DNA of 64,000 nt, from positions 21,589-85,588 of the forward strand of contig CAJUBQ010000008.1 of NCBI GenBank assembly GCA_910584595.1. The letters are read 5' to 3'. The DNA is from an uncultured Eubacterium sp. (GTDB lineage Bacteria; Bacillota; Clostridia; Lachnospirales; Lachnospiraceae). A program made the position numbers and the translations under genes. Positions 16,315-25,795 of the stretch are shown in pieces (the stretch's first letter is position 1; each line of letters begins with the position of its first letter). Below the pieces are notes generated by a model. It saw nothing but the letters and a program-made list of their open reading frames with translations, did no database searches and was not told where the DNA came from.

Positions 16315-18465
16315 ATGGAAAACAAACACGGAAATCTTTCTATTAACAGCGAAAACATCTTCCCTATTATTAAAAAATGGCTGTATTCAGATCACGATAT
16401 TTTTTACCGTGAATTAATTTCCAATGGCTGTGACGCCATTACAAAATTAAAAAAGCTGGATATGATGGGCGAGTATTCTCTGCCGGACAATTATAAACCG
16501 CAGATTCAGGTAACAGTCAATCCGGATGAAAAGACTTTGACTGTCACAGACAACGGCCTTGGCATGACTGCCGAAGAAGTCGAAGAATACATTAACCAGA
16601 TCGCTTTTTCCGGCGCGGCTGATTTCCTGGAAAAATACAAAGACAAAGCAAACGAAGATCAGATTATCGGTCATTTCGGCCTTGGCTTTTATTCTGCCTT
16701 TATGGTTGCAGACCAGGTAACGATTGATACGCTCTCTTATCAGGAAGGCGCACATCCGGTTCACTGGTCCTGTGACGGCGGCACAGAATTTGATATGAAA
16801 GAAGGCACAAAAGACAGTGTTGGCACTACGATGACGCTGTATTTAAATGAAGACTGTCTGGAATTTGCCAATGAATACCGGGCGAGAGAAGTCATTGAAA
16901 AGTACTGCTCTTTCATGCCGATTCCAATCTATTTAAACAAGGCAAATGCCGAACCGGAATATGAAACGATCGACCCTGCCGATAAACGCGAAGATGATAC
17001 GGTTATTGAAACGGTCATTGAAGAAGCAAAAACCGAAGAAAAAGAAAACGAGAACGGCGAAAAAGAAATCGTAGAAGTATCTCCGCGTACAGAAAAATTA
17101 AAGATTGTAAAACGTCCGGTTTCCTTAAACGATACGAATCCTCTGTGGGCGAAGACTCCAAAAGACTGTACCGATGAAGAATACAAAGAGTTTTACCGCA
17201 AAGTCTTTCATGATTACAAAGAGCCACTGTTTTGGATCCACTTAAATATGGACTATCCGTTTAATTTAAAGGGCATTTTATACTTCCCGAAAATTAATAC
17301 GGAATACGACTCGATTGAAGGTACGATTAAACTGTATAACAACCAGGTATTTATTGCAGATAACATTAAAGAAGTCATCCCTGAATTTTTAATGCTGTTA
17401 AAGGGCGTCATCGACTGTCCGGATCTTCCGTTAAATGTATCCAGAAGCGCACTGCAAAATGATGGCTTCGTAAAGAAAATTTCTGAATACATTACGAAAA
17501 AAGTCGCAGACAAGCTCACCGGCATGTGCAAAACAGAAAAAGAAAACTACGAAAAATACTGGGACGATATCAGCCCGTTTATCAAATACGGCTGCTTAAG
17601 AGACGACAAGTTCTGCGATAAGATGAACGACTACATTTTATTTAAAAACCTCGAGCACAAATATCTGACGCTTCCGGAATGTTTAAAGGCTGACGAAGAG
17701 GACGCAGCAAAAGACGCACAGCAGACAGAAAGTTCCGAAAATGCGGAAAATTCTGAAACTGGAGAAAGTTCTGAAAATACGGTAGAAGTAGAAAACGCAG
17801 ACGGAACATCTGCAACCGGAAACGATGCCGAAGAACCGGAAGAAGAAAAAGATACTCGCAAGATCGTTTATTACGTAACGGACGAACAGCAGCAGAGTCA
17901 GTATATCAATATGTTTAAAGAACAAGGCATGGACGCCGTAATCTTAGACCATAATATCGACTCTTCTTTTATCACACAGTTAGAGCGCCGCAATGAAAAA
18001 TTCAAATTTATGCGTATCGACGCTGATGTAACAGAATCCTTAAAAGAAGAATCTTCTGAGGAAGAATTAAAAGAAGAAACAGATGCGCTGACAGAAACCT
18101 TCCGCAAAGCGATTGGCAACGACAAGCTTACTGTAAAAGTAGAAAAACTGAAAAACGAAAATGTCTCTTCCATCATTACTTTATCTGAAGAAGGCAGACG
18201 TATGCAGGAAATGATGAAGATGTACGCGATGGGCGGCATGGGAGGCATGGACAGCTCCATGTTTGGCGGAGATGTTTCCCTTACTTTAAATGCGAACCAC
18301 GCACTTGTAAAATATATCTTCGAAAACAAAGATTCCGAACATGTACCGACTTTCTGCCAGCAGCTATATGACCTTGCTATGATTAGCAACCAGCCGCTTG
18401 CACCGGAAGCTATGACAAAATTTATTGCACGAAGCAATGAAATTATGATGCTGCTGGCAAAATAA
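16315..18465 (+). CDS. htpG: Hsp90-family chaperone HtpG with acidic insertions
   Basis: A 716-residue cytosolic Hsp90, about 90 residues longer than E. coli HtpG. The GHKL ATPase domain has the N-box region ELISNGCDAI, the nucleotide motif DNGLGM (79-84) and the glycine lid GHFGLGFYSAF. The middle domain contains LPLNVSRSALQND with the catalytic Arg, and a C-terminal dimerisation domain follows. Extra length comes from a charged linker (about 212-257), an acidic Ser/Glu-rich stretch (about 459-512) and a Met/Gly loop MYAMGGMGGMDSSMFGG (636-652). This is the only large plus-strand gene in the window. The CIRCE element implies HrcA-controlled heat-shock expression. Confidence 0.97.
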   Translation: MENKHGNLSINSENIFPIIKKWLYSDHDIFYRELISNGCDAITKLKKLDMMGEYSLPDNYKPQIQVTVNPDEKTLTVTDNGLGMTAEEVEEYINQIAFSGAADFLEKYKDKANEDQIIGHFGLGFYSAFMVADQVTIDTLSYQEGAHPVHWSCDGGTEFDMKEGTKDSVGTTMTLYLNEDCLEFANEYRAREVIEKYCSFMPIPIYLNKANAEPEYETIDPADKREDDTVIETVIEEAKTEEKENENGEKEIVEVSPRTEKLKIVKRPVSLNDTNPLWAKTPKDCTDEEYKEFYRKVFHDYKEPLFWIHLNMDYPFNLKGILYFPKINTEYDSIEGTIKLYNNQVFIADNIKEVIPEFLMLLKGVIDCPDLPLNVSRSALQNDGFVKKISEYITKKVADKLTGMCKTEKENYEKYWDDISPFIKYGCLRDDKFCDKMNDYILFKNLEHKYLTLPECLKADEEDAAKDAQQTESSENAENSETGESSENTVEVENADGTSATGNDAEEPEEEKDTRKIVYYVTDEQQQSQYINMFKEQGMDAVILDHNIDSSFITQLERRNEKFKFMRIDADVTESLKEESSEEELKEETDALTETFRKAIGNDKLTVKVEKLKNENVSSIITLSEEGRRMQEMMKMYAMGGMGGMDSSMFGGDVSLTLNANHALVKYIFENKDSEHVPTFCQQLYDLAMISNQPLAPEAMTKFIARSNEIMMLLAK

Positions 18466-18518
18466 ATGCAGCCGTTAAAATAAACCATAGAACTGTTTTA
18501 AATCATTTTCATTCATAA

Positions 18519-18568
18519 AAACATAAAAGCCGGACTGATCTTAGCAGACCAGTCCGGCTTTTATGTTT
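18519..18568. terminator. bidirectional terminator between htpG and the GTPase-nuclease fusion gene
   Basis: A long stem, AACATAAAAGCCGGACTG pairing with CAGTCCGGCTTTTATGTT, has a short loop and T-rich sequence on both outer sides. It lies between convergent genes ending at 18465 and 18585 and can serve both. Confidence 0.88.
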
Positions 18569-18584
18569 TATGATTTCATATCTG

Positions 18585-21347
18585 CTATTTCATATTTTTT
18601 ATATTACGCCTGCTTTTCAAAAGCGCATCCTCAAACGGCATATTGCCTCCCTGCGGCTGTTTTGATAAATATTCCGTATACATCTTTTTATTTTCCATGC
18701 GCACTTCTTCTTCCAATTCTGTTGCCGATACAAGCCGGCACCCCTGTCCCCGGATAATAATCTGCTCAAGTCCATCGGAAGTGGCTACCGTTACCTGATA
18801 CTTTCTGCCATTTTCATGCGCAAACCGCTCAATGTACTGATCTGCAGTCTCCGCTTCTTTTGTGTACACAACATGAATATTATGGTAATCATAATACTCC
18901 GTCTGATGTCCTTCCACGCGGTACGCATCAAATACTACAATCAGACAGTATTTTTTTACCGCCTGATAATTGCACATAATATCCAAAAGACGCCCTCTGG
19001 CGCCGTCAATATTATCCTTTGCAAGTTCGCTCAGCTCTTTCCACGCAAAAATAATATTGTATCCATCGACTAAAAAATACTGCGTGCGGTTTTTCGTCTT
19101 TTGCCGCCTGTGCTCCGTACTTTGAGGCGGAGTGGAAAGCTCTTCGGCAGATGTATCATACACGATTTTCTTTTGTTTTTTATGATATTCATTCTTATGA
19201 TAACCGTTCTTATATTTTCCCGTCCGGTCTTTTCCACGCTGATTCGCCTGATACGTATCCGCAATGATTCTGTCTACCTCATCGGCGCCAATGCTTTCAC
19301 TCCGAACCGACGGCGCATGTTTTTTTAATTTTTCCGATTCTTCCAGCAAACGGATCTCTTCAGACCTGGGCGCCAGACATGCACTTTCCAGATGCATGTA
19401 ATCTTTTACTTCATACCACTCTACAACAAATCCGGCCCCATGCGCACAAAAAACAGAAGACGACGGATGTTCCAGATCACTGAGCGGATCATACGCAAAC
19501 CGCTCCAGCACCTCGTTTGTATTGTGGCAGGGTGCATATCCTTTCAGCGTACATTGCAGCCTTCCAAGTCCTTTCGTATATTGCGTGACCTCTTTTTGAT
19601 AACCGCGCATCGTAACTACAGGCGCACTTCCGGTCAGTACAGCCATTCCATGCTCCATCTGCGGCAATCCCGGCTGTCCATGCATATGTTCAATATCCGT
19701 CATCGCCCTGCCAACCATCCCATCCGGCAGTTCCAGGCGAAAATCATAATACGGCTCCAACAGTACCGACTGCGCCTGCATCAGTCCCTGACGTACCGCA
19801 CGATACGTCGCCTGCCTGAAATCCCCGCCTTCGGTATGCTTAAGATGCGCCCGTCCGGTCACAAGCGTAATCTTCATGTCCGTCAGCGCCGATCCGGTCA
19901 GCACTCCTTTGTGCTCCCGCTCTTCCAGGTGCGTCAGCACTAATCGCTGCCAGTTTCTATCTAAAATATCCTCACTGCAGTCTGTCGCAAATTGCATCCC
20001 GCTGCCTGCTTCCCCTGGTTCTAACAACAAATGTACCTCTGCGTAATGACGCAAAGGTTCAAAATGTCCGACTCCTTCCACCCGATCTGCAATCGTTTCT
20101 TTATATACAATATTTCCAGGGCCAAACGCTACCGTCACACCAAAACGTTCTTCGATCATATTTGTCAATATTTCAAGCTGTACCTCCCCCATCAGCTGTG
20201 CCTGAATTTCCTGCAGCTTTTCATGAAACAAAATATGAAGCTGCGGTTCTTCTTCTTCCAGCTGACGAAGCTTTGGCAGCATAACCGCCGCATCACAGCC
20301 TTGCGGCAATATAATCTGATACGTCAGTACCGGCTCCAGCAACGGAACCATGGAATCCGGTTCTGCGCCAAGCCCTTCACCAGGCTTTGTCTGCGTCAGC
20401 CCTGTGACTGCACATACTGTCCCTGCATGCACTTCACCCACTGCTTCATATTTGACCCCGGAGTAAATCCGAATCTGATTGACCTTTTCTTCCCATCGAT
20501 CTTCTTGTTTTAAAACTGTGCGTACTTTGAGCGAACCACCGGTTATTTTTAAATACGTCAATCGGTTCCCTTGCTCATCTCTTGTAATTTTAAACACTTT
20601 TGCCGCAAATTCTTTCGGATACCGCGGCTCTTTGATATATTTGACAAATCCATCCAAAAATTCCTCTACACCGATCAGACGCAATGCCGAACCAAAAAAA
20701 CACGGAAATACTTCGCGTTTTGCAATCATATCCTGAATACAATCTGTCTGTATCCGATCTTGTTCCAAAAACTGCTCCATCGCTGTTTCGCTGCACATCG
20801 CAAGCGCATCAAAAAACTCCTCCCCATCCAGACTGGAAAAATCCACACAACTGCCATCCAACCGCGATTGAAGCTGTGCAAGCAGCGCAGGTTTTTGGAT
20901 CTGGTTCAATTCCTGTTCGGAAATCTGATCTGTTTTATTTACAAATACAAAGACCGGGATCTGATATTGCTTTAACAATCTCCACAACGTCTGCGTATGC
21001 CCCTGCACACCATCCGTCATACTGATAATTAAAACGGCATAATCTAATACTTGTAAGGTACGCTCCATCTCAGCGGAAAAATCTACATGTCCCGGTGTAT
21101 CTAATAATGTAATATGTACATCCTTCCAATTGAGAACTGCCTGTTTGGAAAAAATAGTTATACCTCTGGCACGCTCCAATTCATACGTATCCAGAAACGT
21201 GTTCTGTTTGTCCACACGCCCCTGTTCACGAATACTGCCGCTAATATACAACATCCCTTCGGATAAAGTCGTCTTTCCCGCATCCACATGGGCAAGCAGG
21301 CCGATACAGATATGCTTTTTTGGCTTAGTTTCTGATGTGTCAGCCAT
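18585..21347 (-). CDS. TetM/EF-G-like translational GTPase fused to a Rae1/YacP-type NYN ribonuclease domain
   Basis: A 920-residue two-part protein. Residues 1 to ~670 form a translational GTPase of the ribosomal-protection type: P loop HVDAGKTT (about 20-27), switch motif RGITI, DTPGHVD, NKTD, then domains II to V as in EF-G/TetM, including GDFRQATYRAVRQGLMQA in domain IV. A basic linker (about 670-755) leads to a C-terminal NYN domain (about 756-880). It keeps the acidic residues of YacP/Rae1: Asp in FLVDGYNIIFAW, Asp in VVFDAYRVEG, Asp in AETADQYIERF and Asp in VATSDGLEQ. Rae1 is a ribosome-associated endonuclease that cuts mRNA in the A site. The fusion therefore suggests GTPase-driven ribosome binding coupled to mRNA cleavage rather than ordinary tetracycline resistance. 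ATG at 21347 is preferred; AAAGGGG lies 8 bases upstream. Confidence 0.88.
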   Translation of the reverse strand: MADTSETKPKKHICIGLLAHVDAGKTTLSEGMLYISGSIREQGRVDKQNTFLDTYELERARGITIFSKQAVLNWKDVHITLLDTPGHVDFSAEMERTLQVLDYAVLIISMTDGVQGHTQTLWRLLKQYQIPVFVFVNKTDQISEQELNQIQKPALLAQLQSRLDGSCVDFSSLDGEEFFDALAMCSETAMEQFLEQDRIQTDCIQDMIAKREVFPCFFGSALRLIGVEEFLDGFVKYIKEPRYPKEFAAKVFKITRDEQGNRLTYLKITGGSLKVRTVLKQEDRWEEKVNQIRIYSGVKYEAVGEVHAGTVCAVTGLTQTKPGEGLGAEPDSMVPLLEPVLTYQIILPQGCDAAVMLPKLRQLEEEEPQLHILFHEKLQEIQAQLMGEVQLEILTNMIEERFGVTVAFGPGNIVYKETIADRVEGVGHFEPLRHYAEVHLLLEPGEAGSGMQFATDCSEDILDRNWQRLVLTHLEEREHKGVLTGSALTDMKITLVTGRAHLKHTEGGDFRQATYRAVRQGLMQAQSVLLEPYYDFRLELPDGMVGRAMTDIEHMHGQPGLPQMEHGMAVLTGSAPVVTMRGYQKEVTQYTKGLGRLQCTLKGYAPCHNTNEVLERFAYDPLSDLEHPSSSVFCAHGAGFVVEWYEVKDYMHLESACLAPRSEEIRLLEESEKLKKHAPSVRSESIGADEVDRIIADTYQANQRGKDRTGKYKNGYHKNEYHKKQKKIVYDTSAEELSTPPQSTEHRRQKTKNRTQYFLVDGYNIIFAWKELSELAKDNIDGARGRLLDIMCNYQAVKKYCLIVVFDAYRVEGHQTEYYDYHNIHVVYTKEAETADQYIERFAHENGRKYQVTVATSDGLEQIIIRGQGCRLVSATELEEEVRMENKKMYTEYLSKQPQGGNMPFEDALLKSRRNIKNMK

Positions 21348-21412
21348 CAAAAATGCCCCTTTCTTTTGAACGCGTCTCTCTTCGCTGTCATTTGTTTTTT
21401 ACACACCCATAG

Positions 21413-21441
21413 ATTGTAGCAAAAAATCTGCCTTGTGACAA
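21413..21441 (-). promoter_or_regulatory. promoter of the GTPase-nuclease fusion gene
   Basis: On the minus strand TTGTCA (21436-21441), a 17-bp spacer and TACAAT (21413-21418). About 65 nt of leader precede the start at 21347. No attenuator hairpin or leader peptide like that of tet(M) genes is evident in so short a leader. Confidence 0.75.
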
Positions 21442-21462
21442 CCGTTAATTTTTTGACAGGAT

Positions 21463-22512
21463 TTACCTCATTTCCTGAAACGTTCGCGCCATATCCCCAA
21501 CCAGGCTCCATTGTCTTTGCATGTAAGACTTTAGAGGTTCCGTACTTTCACGGTAAGCCACATAAATCTGTTCCATGTTTTCAAAATGCTGCGCAACGGC
21601 ACAAGCCGCCTGATAGCCGCTTTCTATCGCTGCCGATATTCCCTCTCCCATAGGATTTAAAAATCCTGCCGCTTCACCGGCAAACAGAACATGATGCATC
21701 CCATAATCAATATAGCAGCCCGGGCGAATATACGGCATCAGCCATTTTTCTGATTTTATCCGCTCCTCTGTCTGCAGATGGTGATGTTTTTCCATATACG
21801 CAAGAAAGGTATCGTAAAAGTACCGCATCTTTCCCGTATCCTTTACAGCCACACCCAATACAAGCAAGCCGTCTTTCACATTAAACCATGCATCGTACTC
21901 CGATAGTTCGGGCTGTAAATAAGCATAAAAATAATGTGGATCCAGATCGATGCTGCCCTGATAAAACGTCTGATAGGTCGTAATATAGGAAGGCGCGCAT
22001 TTCATAATCCTTTGTTTTAACGTCCGCGCCACACCTTCGCAGTCCAAAAGATATCTTGCTTCCTCCGTATAAGTTTTCGTGCCTGTTTTTGTATCCGCCG
22101 CTTTCCCATGCAGTGTAACACTTACAAAATTTCCTTTTTCTTCACACGAAAGAGCAATCGTATCATCCCTGACATTGGCTCCGCTTTCCTTTGCCTTTTT
22201 TGCCAGCCAGTAATCAAACGTACTGCGCCAGATATTGCGTCCTTCCTGTTCATAACGATATTCTTTTCCAAGATCATTGGTAAAAATCATCCCTCTGTTT
22301 TGTGCCGGCTCACACATGACAGATTCCGGCACGCTTTCGCCAAAATACAGCTCTGTCAACTCCATCGTTTTTTTAATAAGAATACCGGAGCATGATTTAT
22401 AACGGGGAATTTTGAACTTTTCGATCAGCAAAACACTGTGTCCTTTTTGCGACAGTATTTTTGCCGCCGTACTGCCCGCCGGCCCTGCTCCAACAACAAT
22501 CACATCATACAT
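21463..22512 (-). CDS. FAD-dependent oxidoreductase of the geranylgeranyl-reductase-like family
   Basis: A 349-residue flavoprotein. The FAD-binding motif VIVVGAGPAGSTAAKIL is at the N terminus and the second FAD motif HHVLFAGEAAGFLNPMGEGI near residue 285. The conserved stretch IPRYKSCSGIL after the first fold is typical of GGR-like enzymes. These reduce isoprenoid or other hydrophobic double bonds, but the family is broad, so the substrate is unknown. The start at 22512 has GGGGA about 7 bases upstream; a longer frame from 22557 lacks a ribosome site. The gene stands alone. Confidence 0.8.
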   Translation of the reverse strand: MYDVIVVGAGPAGSTAAKILSQKGHSVLLIEKFKIPRYKSCSGILIKKTMELTELYFGESVPESVMCEPAQNRGMIFTNDLGKEYRYEQEGRNIWRSTFDYWLAKKAKESGANVRDDTIALSCEEKGNFVSVTLHGKAADTKTGTKTYTEEARYLLDCEGVARTLKQRIMKCAPSYITTYQTFYQGSIDLDPHYFYAYLQPELSEYDAWFNVKDGLLVLGVAVKDTGKMRYFYDTFLAYMEKHHHLQTEERIKSEKWLMPYIRPGCYIDYGMHHVLFAGEAAGFLNPMGEGISAAIESGYQAACAVAQHFENMEQIYVAYRESTEPLKSYMQRQWSLVGDMARTFQEMR

Positions 22513-22657
22513 AACCCATCCCCTTCTTCCTTTGTATTGATATGTTTTGTTCATCATATCATAATTTCACCGTTTTTTAAATAGTTTGTAATTCCTCTAA
22601 CATTACTAATTTACAGGAAGCGTTTTCAAAGGCTAATATATTTCAACGCAAATGAAA

Positions 22658-22678
22658 AGAGCGGTTGTATACCGCTCT
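22658..22678 (-). terminator. terminator after the LysR gene
   Basis: An 8-bp perfect stem (AGAGCGGT at 22658-22665, ACCGCTCT at 22671-22678) with a 5-nt loop is followed on the minus strand by TTTTCATTT. It lies 35 bp after the LysR stop and so ends the por-lysR transcript. Confidence 0.8.
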
Positions 22679-22712
22679 ACTCTAATTGTCATAACATATT
22701 TTCAACTGCTGC

Positions 22713-23588
22713 TTAAACACTTTTGTACTTTTCCAAAATATGATTATAAAATGTCCGGACTGCCGGCGCCATAAACTCCGGATGCAGCGCGGCAATCCCA
22801 ATAATACGGCACGTCTGAGGATATACCGGATAACAATCTACCTGATATGGAATGTCGCGCATGACTAATTCCGGCATCAGGCAAATCCCAAAACCTTTTG
22901 CCACCAGCGCAATCGTCGACAGATCGTCGACCACATGATAGTTGGACTGGATACGCAGTGAATTTTCTTTTAAAAAATTTTGAATATCTGCGTCGGTACA
23001 TTCACGCTGTGTCACAAACTGATGCGCCCGCATCTCTTCGATATCCATATAAGGTCTGTCGGCGTCTTTCCGCGCTCCTTTGGGCAGGACGCATAACAGC
23101 GGGTCTTTGTACAGCGGTTCGATCGGAATGTCTTTTGCGCTGGATACGGACAAAAACCCAAGATCCGCCACACCGTTTTTTATCCAGTAATACACATCGT
23201 CATACGTCCCCTGAAACACTTCGATCGTAATCTTAGAAAACTGCTTTTCAAAAGATCGCAGGATATCCGGCAGCCAGTTTGTACATACGCTCGAAAAGAC
23301 AGCAATTTTTACTTTTCCCTGTTTTAATCCGTTAAACTCCGCAATTGCCTGCTGTAAACTTTCCTCGCTGTTTAATACCGCATTGACATACGGCAGCAGA
23401 TGCTCCCCATAATTTGTCAAAGTAATGCCGGATTTGCTCCGGGTCAATACGTTAAAGCCAAGCTCACGTTCCATCGAAGAGATCGTATGGCTGATTGCGG
23501 ACGGTGTTAAGCCAAGAATATCGGCAGCTTTATGAAAGCTGCCGATATTTGCTGCGGTCTGAAACACCTGATAAGTCAATAGTGTCAT
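22713..23588 (-). CDS. LysR-family transcriptional regulator
   Basis: A 291-residue regulator. The winged helix-turn-helix covers about residues 1-60 (FHKAADILGLTPSAISHTISS) and a LysR substrate-binding domain follows from about 90 to 288. The gene begins 10 bp after the stop of the beta-subunit gene of the ferredoxin oxidoreductase and shares its strand, so it is the last gene of that operon and probably regulates it. The effector is unknown. Confidence 0.92.
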   Translation of the reverse strand: MTLLTYQVFQTAANIGSFHKAADILGLTPSAISHTISSMERELGFNVLTRSKSGITLTNYGEHLLPYVNAVLNSEESLQQAIAEFNGLKQGKVKIAVFSSVCTNWLPDILRSFEKQFSKITIEVFQGTYDDVYYWIKNGVADLGFLSVSSAKDIPIEPLYKDPLLCVLPKGARKDADRPYMDIEEMRAHQFVTQRECTDADIQNFLKENSLRIQSNYHVVDDLSTIALVAKGFGICLMPELVMRDIPYQVDCYPVYPQTCRIIGIAALHPEFMAPAVRTFYNHILEKYKSV

Positions 23589-23597
23589 TTTTTTCTC

Positions 23598-24602
23598 CTA
23601 ACGCGCACATTTGTACTGCAGGTCTTCCCAGCGTCTGTCCACTTCCGCCTGGAACTGTGCGAGTAAATGCTCATTGCCTTTCTGGAACAAATGCTTAAAT
23701 CTGCCCTGCGGCCTTAAGAAATCTTCGATTGGAAGCTTCTTTTTCGGCTCATAAGATAAGCGCCATGTTCCATGATCGACCTCAAATAACGGCCAATAAC
23801 ATGTCTCAACCGCCAGTTTGCAGATTTTCATAATTTCCGGCGTATCATAACGCCATCCCCTTGGACATGGCGTCAAAATATTTAAAAAACATGCGCCTTG
23901 CGTATAGATTGCTTTTTCCGCCTTTACATGCAGATCTTTAAAATCCTGTGTCAATGTCGTCTGGGCAACATATGGGACCTCATGATCTGCAATAATTGCA
24001 GACAAATCTTTGCGGTTCTGCATTTTCCCATTGGAAGCGCTACCAACAGGCGTCGTCGTCGTATCCGCATACATCGGTGTTGCTGACGAACGCTGAATGC
24101 CTGTGTTCATATAAGCTCCATTGTCATAGCAGACATAGACCATATCATGTCCGCGCTCCATCGCCCCCGACAAAGACTGAAATCCAATATCGTACGTACC
24201 GCCGTCGCCGCCAAATGTAATAAATTTAAAGTTTTCATTTTCCGGCAGCTTTCCACGTTTTTTTAATGCTTTATAAGCTGTTTCCACACCGCTTAACGTA
24301 GCTCCTGCATTTTCAAATGCATTGTGAATATAACTGTCTTCCCATGCCGTATACGGGTACATGTAAGAAGACACTTCCAGACATCCGGTCGCATTTCCGA
24401 TCACTGCATGATCCTCTTTGTGCAGCGCACGCAAGACCGCACGCACACCGATCGTAGCTCCGCAGCCGGCACACATCCGATGCCCCGGCGCCAGACGTTC
24501 CGGCTGATTTACCCAGTCTTTCAGACGGTATCCGCCTTTTTCCTTACCGGCGGTTTGCGCCTCACCCCGGACTCCTGTTTTTTGTTCTGTCTGATTCTCC
24601 AC
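23598..24602 (-). CDS. porB: 2-oxoacid:ferredoxin oxidoreductase, beta (TPP-binding) subunit
   Basis: A 334-residue TPP-binding subunit of a four-subunit pyruvate-type oxidoreductase. Characteristic stretches are HRMCAGCGATIGVRAVLRAL, with the cluster-ligating Cys pair, and GGDGGTYDIGFQSLSGAMER followed by YDNGAYMNTGIQ, the TPP/Mg site. Two further Cys lie at GNATGCLEV and in ILTPCPRGW, as expected for the 4Fe-4S ligands. The complex oxidises a 2-oxoacid with CoA and reduces ferredoxin. Pyruvate is the most likely substrate, but a 2-oxoisovalerate type cannot be excluded. Confidence 0.92.
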   Translation of the reverse strand: MENQTEQKTGVRGEAQTAGKEKGGYRLKDWVNQPERLAPGHRMCAGCGATIGVRAVLRALHKEDHAVIGNATGCLEVSSYMYPYTAWEDSYIHNAFENAGATLSGVETAYKALKKRGKLPENENFKFITFGGDGGTYDIGFQSLSGAMERGHDMVYVCYDNGAYMNTGIQRSSATPMYADTTTTPVGSASNGKMQNRKDLSAIIADHEVPYVAQTTLTQDFKDLHVKAEKAIYTQGACFLNILTPCPRGWRYDTPEIMKICKLAVETCYWPLFEVDHGTWRLSYEPKKKLPIEDFLRPQGRFKHLFQKGNEHLLAQFQAEVDRRWEDLQYKCAR

Positions 24603-24611
24603 TGTATCCTC

Positions 24612-25793
24612 CTACTTCCGTAACCCTATATACTGATATTGCTCCGGCTTTTTCCCATGCAATACGGCATCTTCCAGCTGCCGAAACACTTCATAAACTT
24701 CCTTTACCGTAAAATCACGTCCGCCTAATCCATAAATGTAATTCACAGTTTCTATCCTGATTTTATTTCGAAACAATGCTGCATCCGTCTCACAGCCCAA
24801 AGGCCCGCCATTTCCATTATAGCTTTCACATCGATCCAACACAGCTGCCATTTTGCAGTTCTTAAGCGCCTCTGCCAGCTCTTTCGCAGGAAACGGACGA
24901 AAGACTCTTAGTTTTATCACGCCAACTTTTTTTCCTTTGGCACGCAAATCATCCACAGCCTGTTTTGCGGTACCCGCAGCAGAACCGATCAGAACCATAA
25001 TATAATCGGCATCTTTCGTACGGTACTCTTCAAAAAAGCCATAGCTTCTGCCTGATATTTTCTGAAACCGCCTGGCTACCTCTAAAATGACTTCTTTGGC
25101 ATGTTCCATTGCAAGCGCCTGATTCTTCCTTGCTTCCATCACATAAGCAGATGCAGAATACGGGCCAACTGCCATCGGCTTTCCGGGATTGAGCAAATAT
25201 TCCTCCGGTTCGTATTCACCGACAAATGTTTTTACCGTCTGGTCGTCGAGCAGCTCTATGTTTTCTACCGCATGGCTTGTAATAAATCCATCCTGACAAA
25301 TCATGACCGGCAAATGTACATCTTTATGCTCCGCAATCGGATATGCCTGAATAAAGTTATCATAAGCTTCCTGATTATTTTCTGCGTAAATCTGAATCCA
25401 TCCGGTATCTCTGGCGCCCATCCCGTCTGTATGGTCGCAATTGATATTAATGGGCCCGGATAACGTACGATTTACAAGCGCAAGCGCCACCGGCATCCGG
25501 TTAGAAGCTGCCAGCAGCAGTTCTTCCCACATGAGCGCAAGTCCTGCCGAAGAAGTGGCAGTAAGGCTTCTGGCTCCCGCCGCTTCCGCTCCAATCGCCG
25601 CACTCATAGAAGAATGCTCGCTTTCTACAGGAATAAACTCCGTATCGATCTCACCGTTTGCAATATAAGAAGACACCATCTGCGGAATCTCTGTAGAAGG
25701 CGTAATCGGAAACGCCGGCATAACGTCTGGATTGATCTGGCGGATTGCATAAGAGACAGCCTCATTGCCGGACATACGATCTTTGATTGCCAT
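24612..25793 (-). CDS. porA: 2-oxoacid:ferredoxin oxidoreductase, alpha subunit
   Basis: A 393-residue catalytic alpha subunit with the pyrimidine-binding domain (AITPSTEIPQ-type region, here FPITPSTEIPQM; SEHSSMSAAIGAEAAGARS) and the domain II transketolase-like fold. The ATG at 25793 has GGAGGGGAG 7 bases upstream; an extension to 25847 runs back into the delta-subunit gene and is not used. It lies 2 bp after the ferredoxin-subunit gene and 9 bp before the beta-subunit gene, so assembly is encoded in one operon. Confidence 0.92.
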   Translation of the reverse strand: MAIKDRMSGNEAVSYAIRQINPDVMPAFPITPSTEIPQMVSSYIANGEIDTEFIPVESEHSSMSAAIGAEAAGARSLTATSSAGLALMWEELLLAASNRMPVALALVNRTLSGPININCDHTDGMGARDTGWIQIYAENNQEAYDNFIQAYPIAEHKDVHLPVMICQDGFITSHAVENIELLDDQTVKTFVGEYEPEEYLLNPGKPMAVGPYSASAYVMEARKNQALAMEHAKEVILEVARRFQKISGRSYGFFEEYRTKDADYIMVLIGSAAGTAKQAVDDLRAKGKKVGVIKLRVFRPFPAKELAEALKNCKMAAVLDRCESYNGNGGPLGCETDAALFRNKIRIETVNYIYGLGGRDFTVKEVYEVFRQLEDAVLHGKKPEQYQYIGLRK

Positions 25794-25795
25794 CG

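Noticed and set aside
18585..21347. Simple tetracycline resistance gene
   Set aside because: The GTPase part is TetM-like, but the C-terminal NYN nuclease, the housekeeping-type promoter and the absence of mobile context do not fit a standard tet gene.
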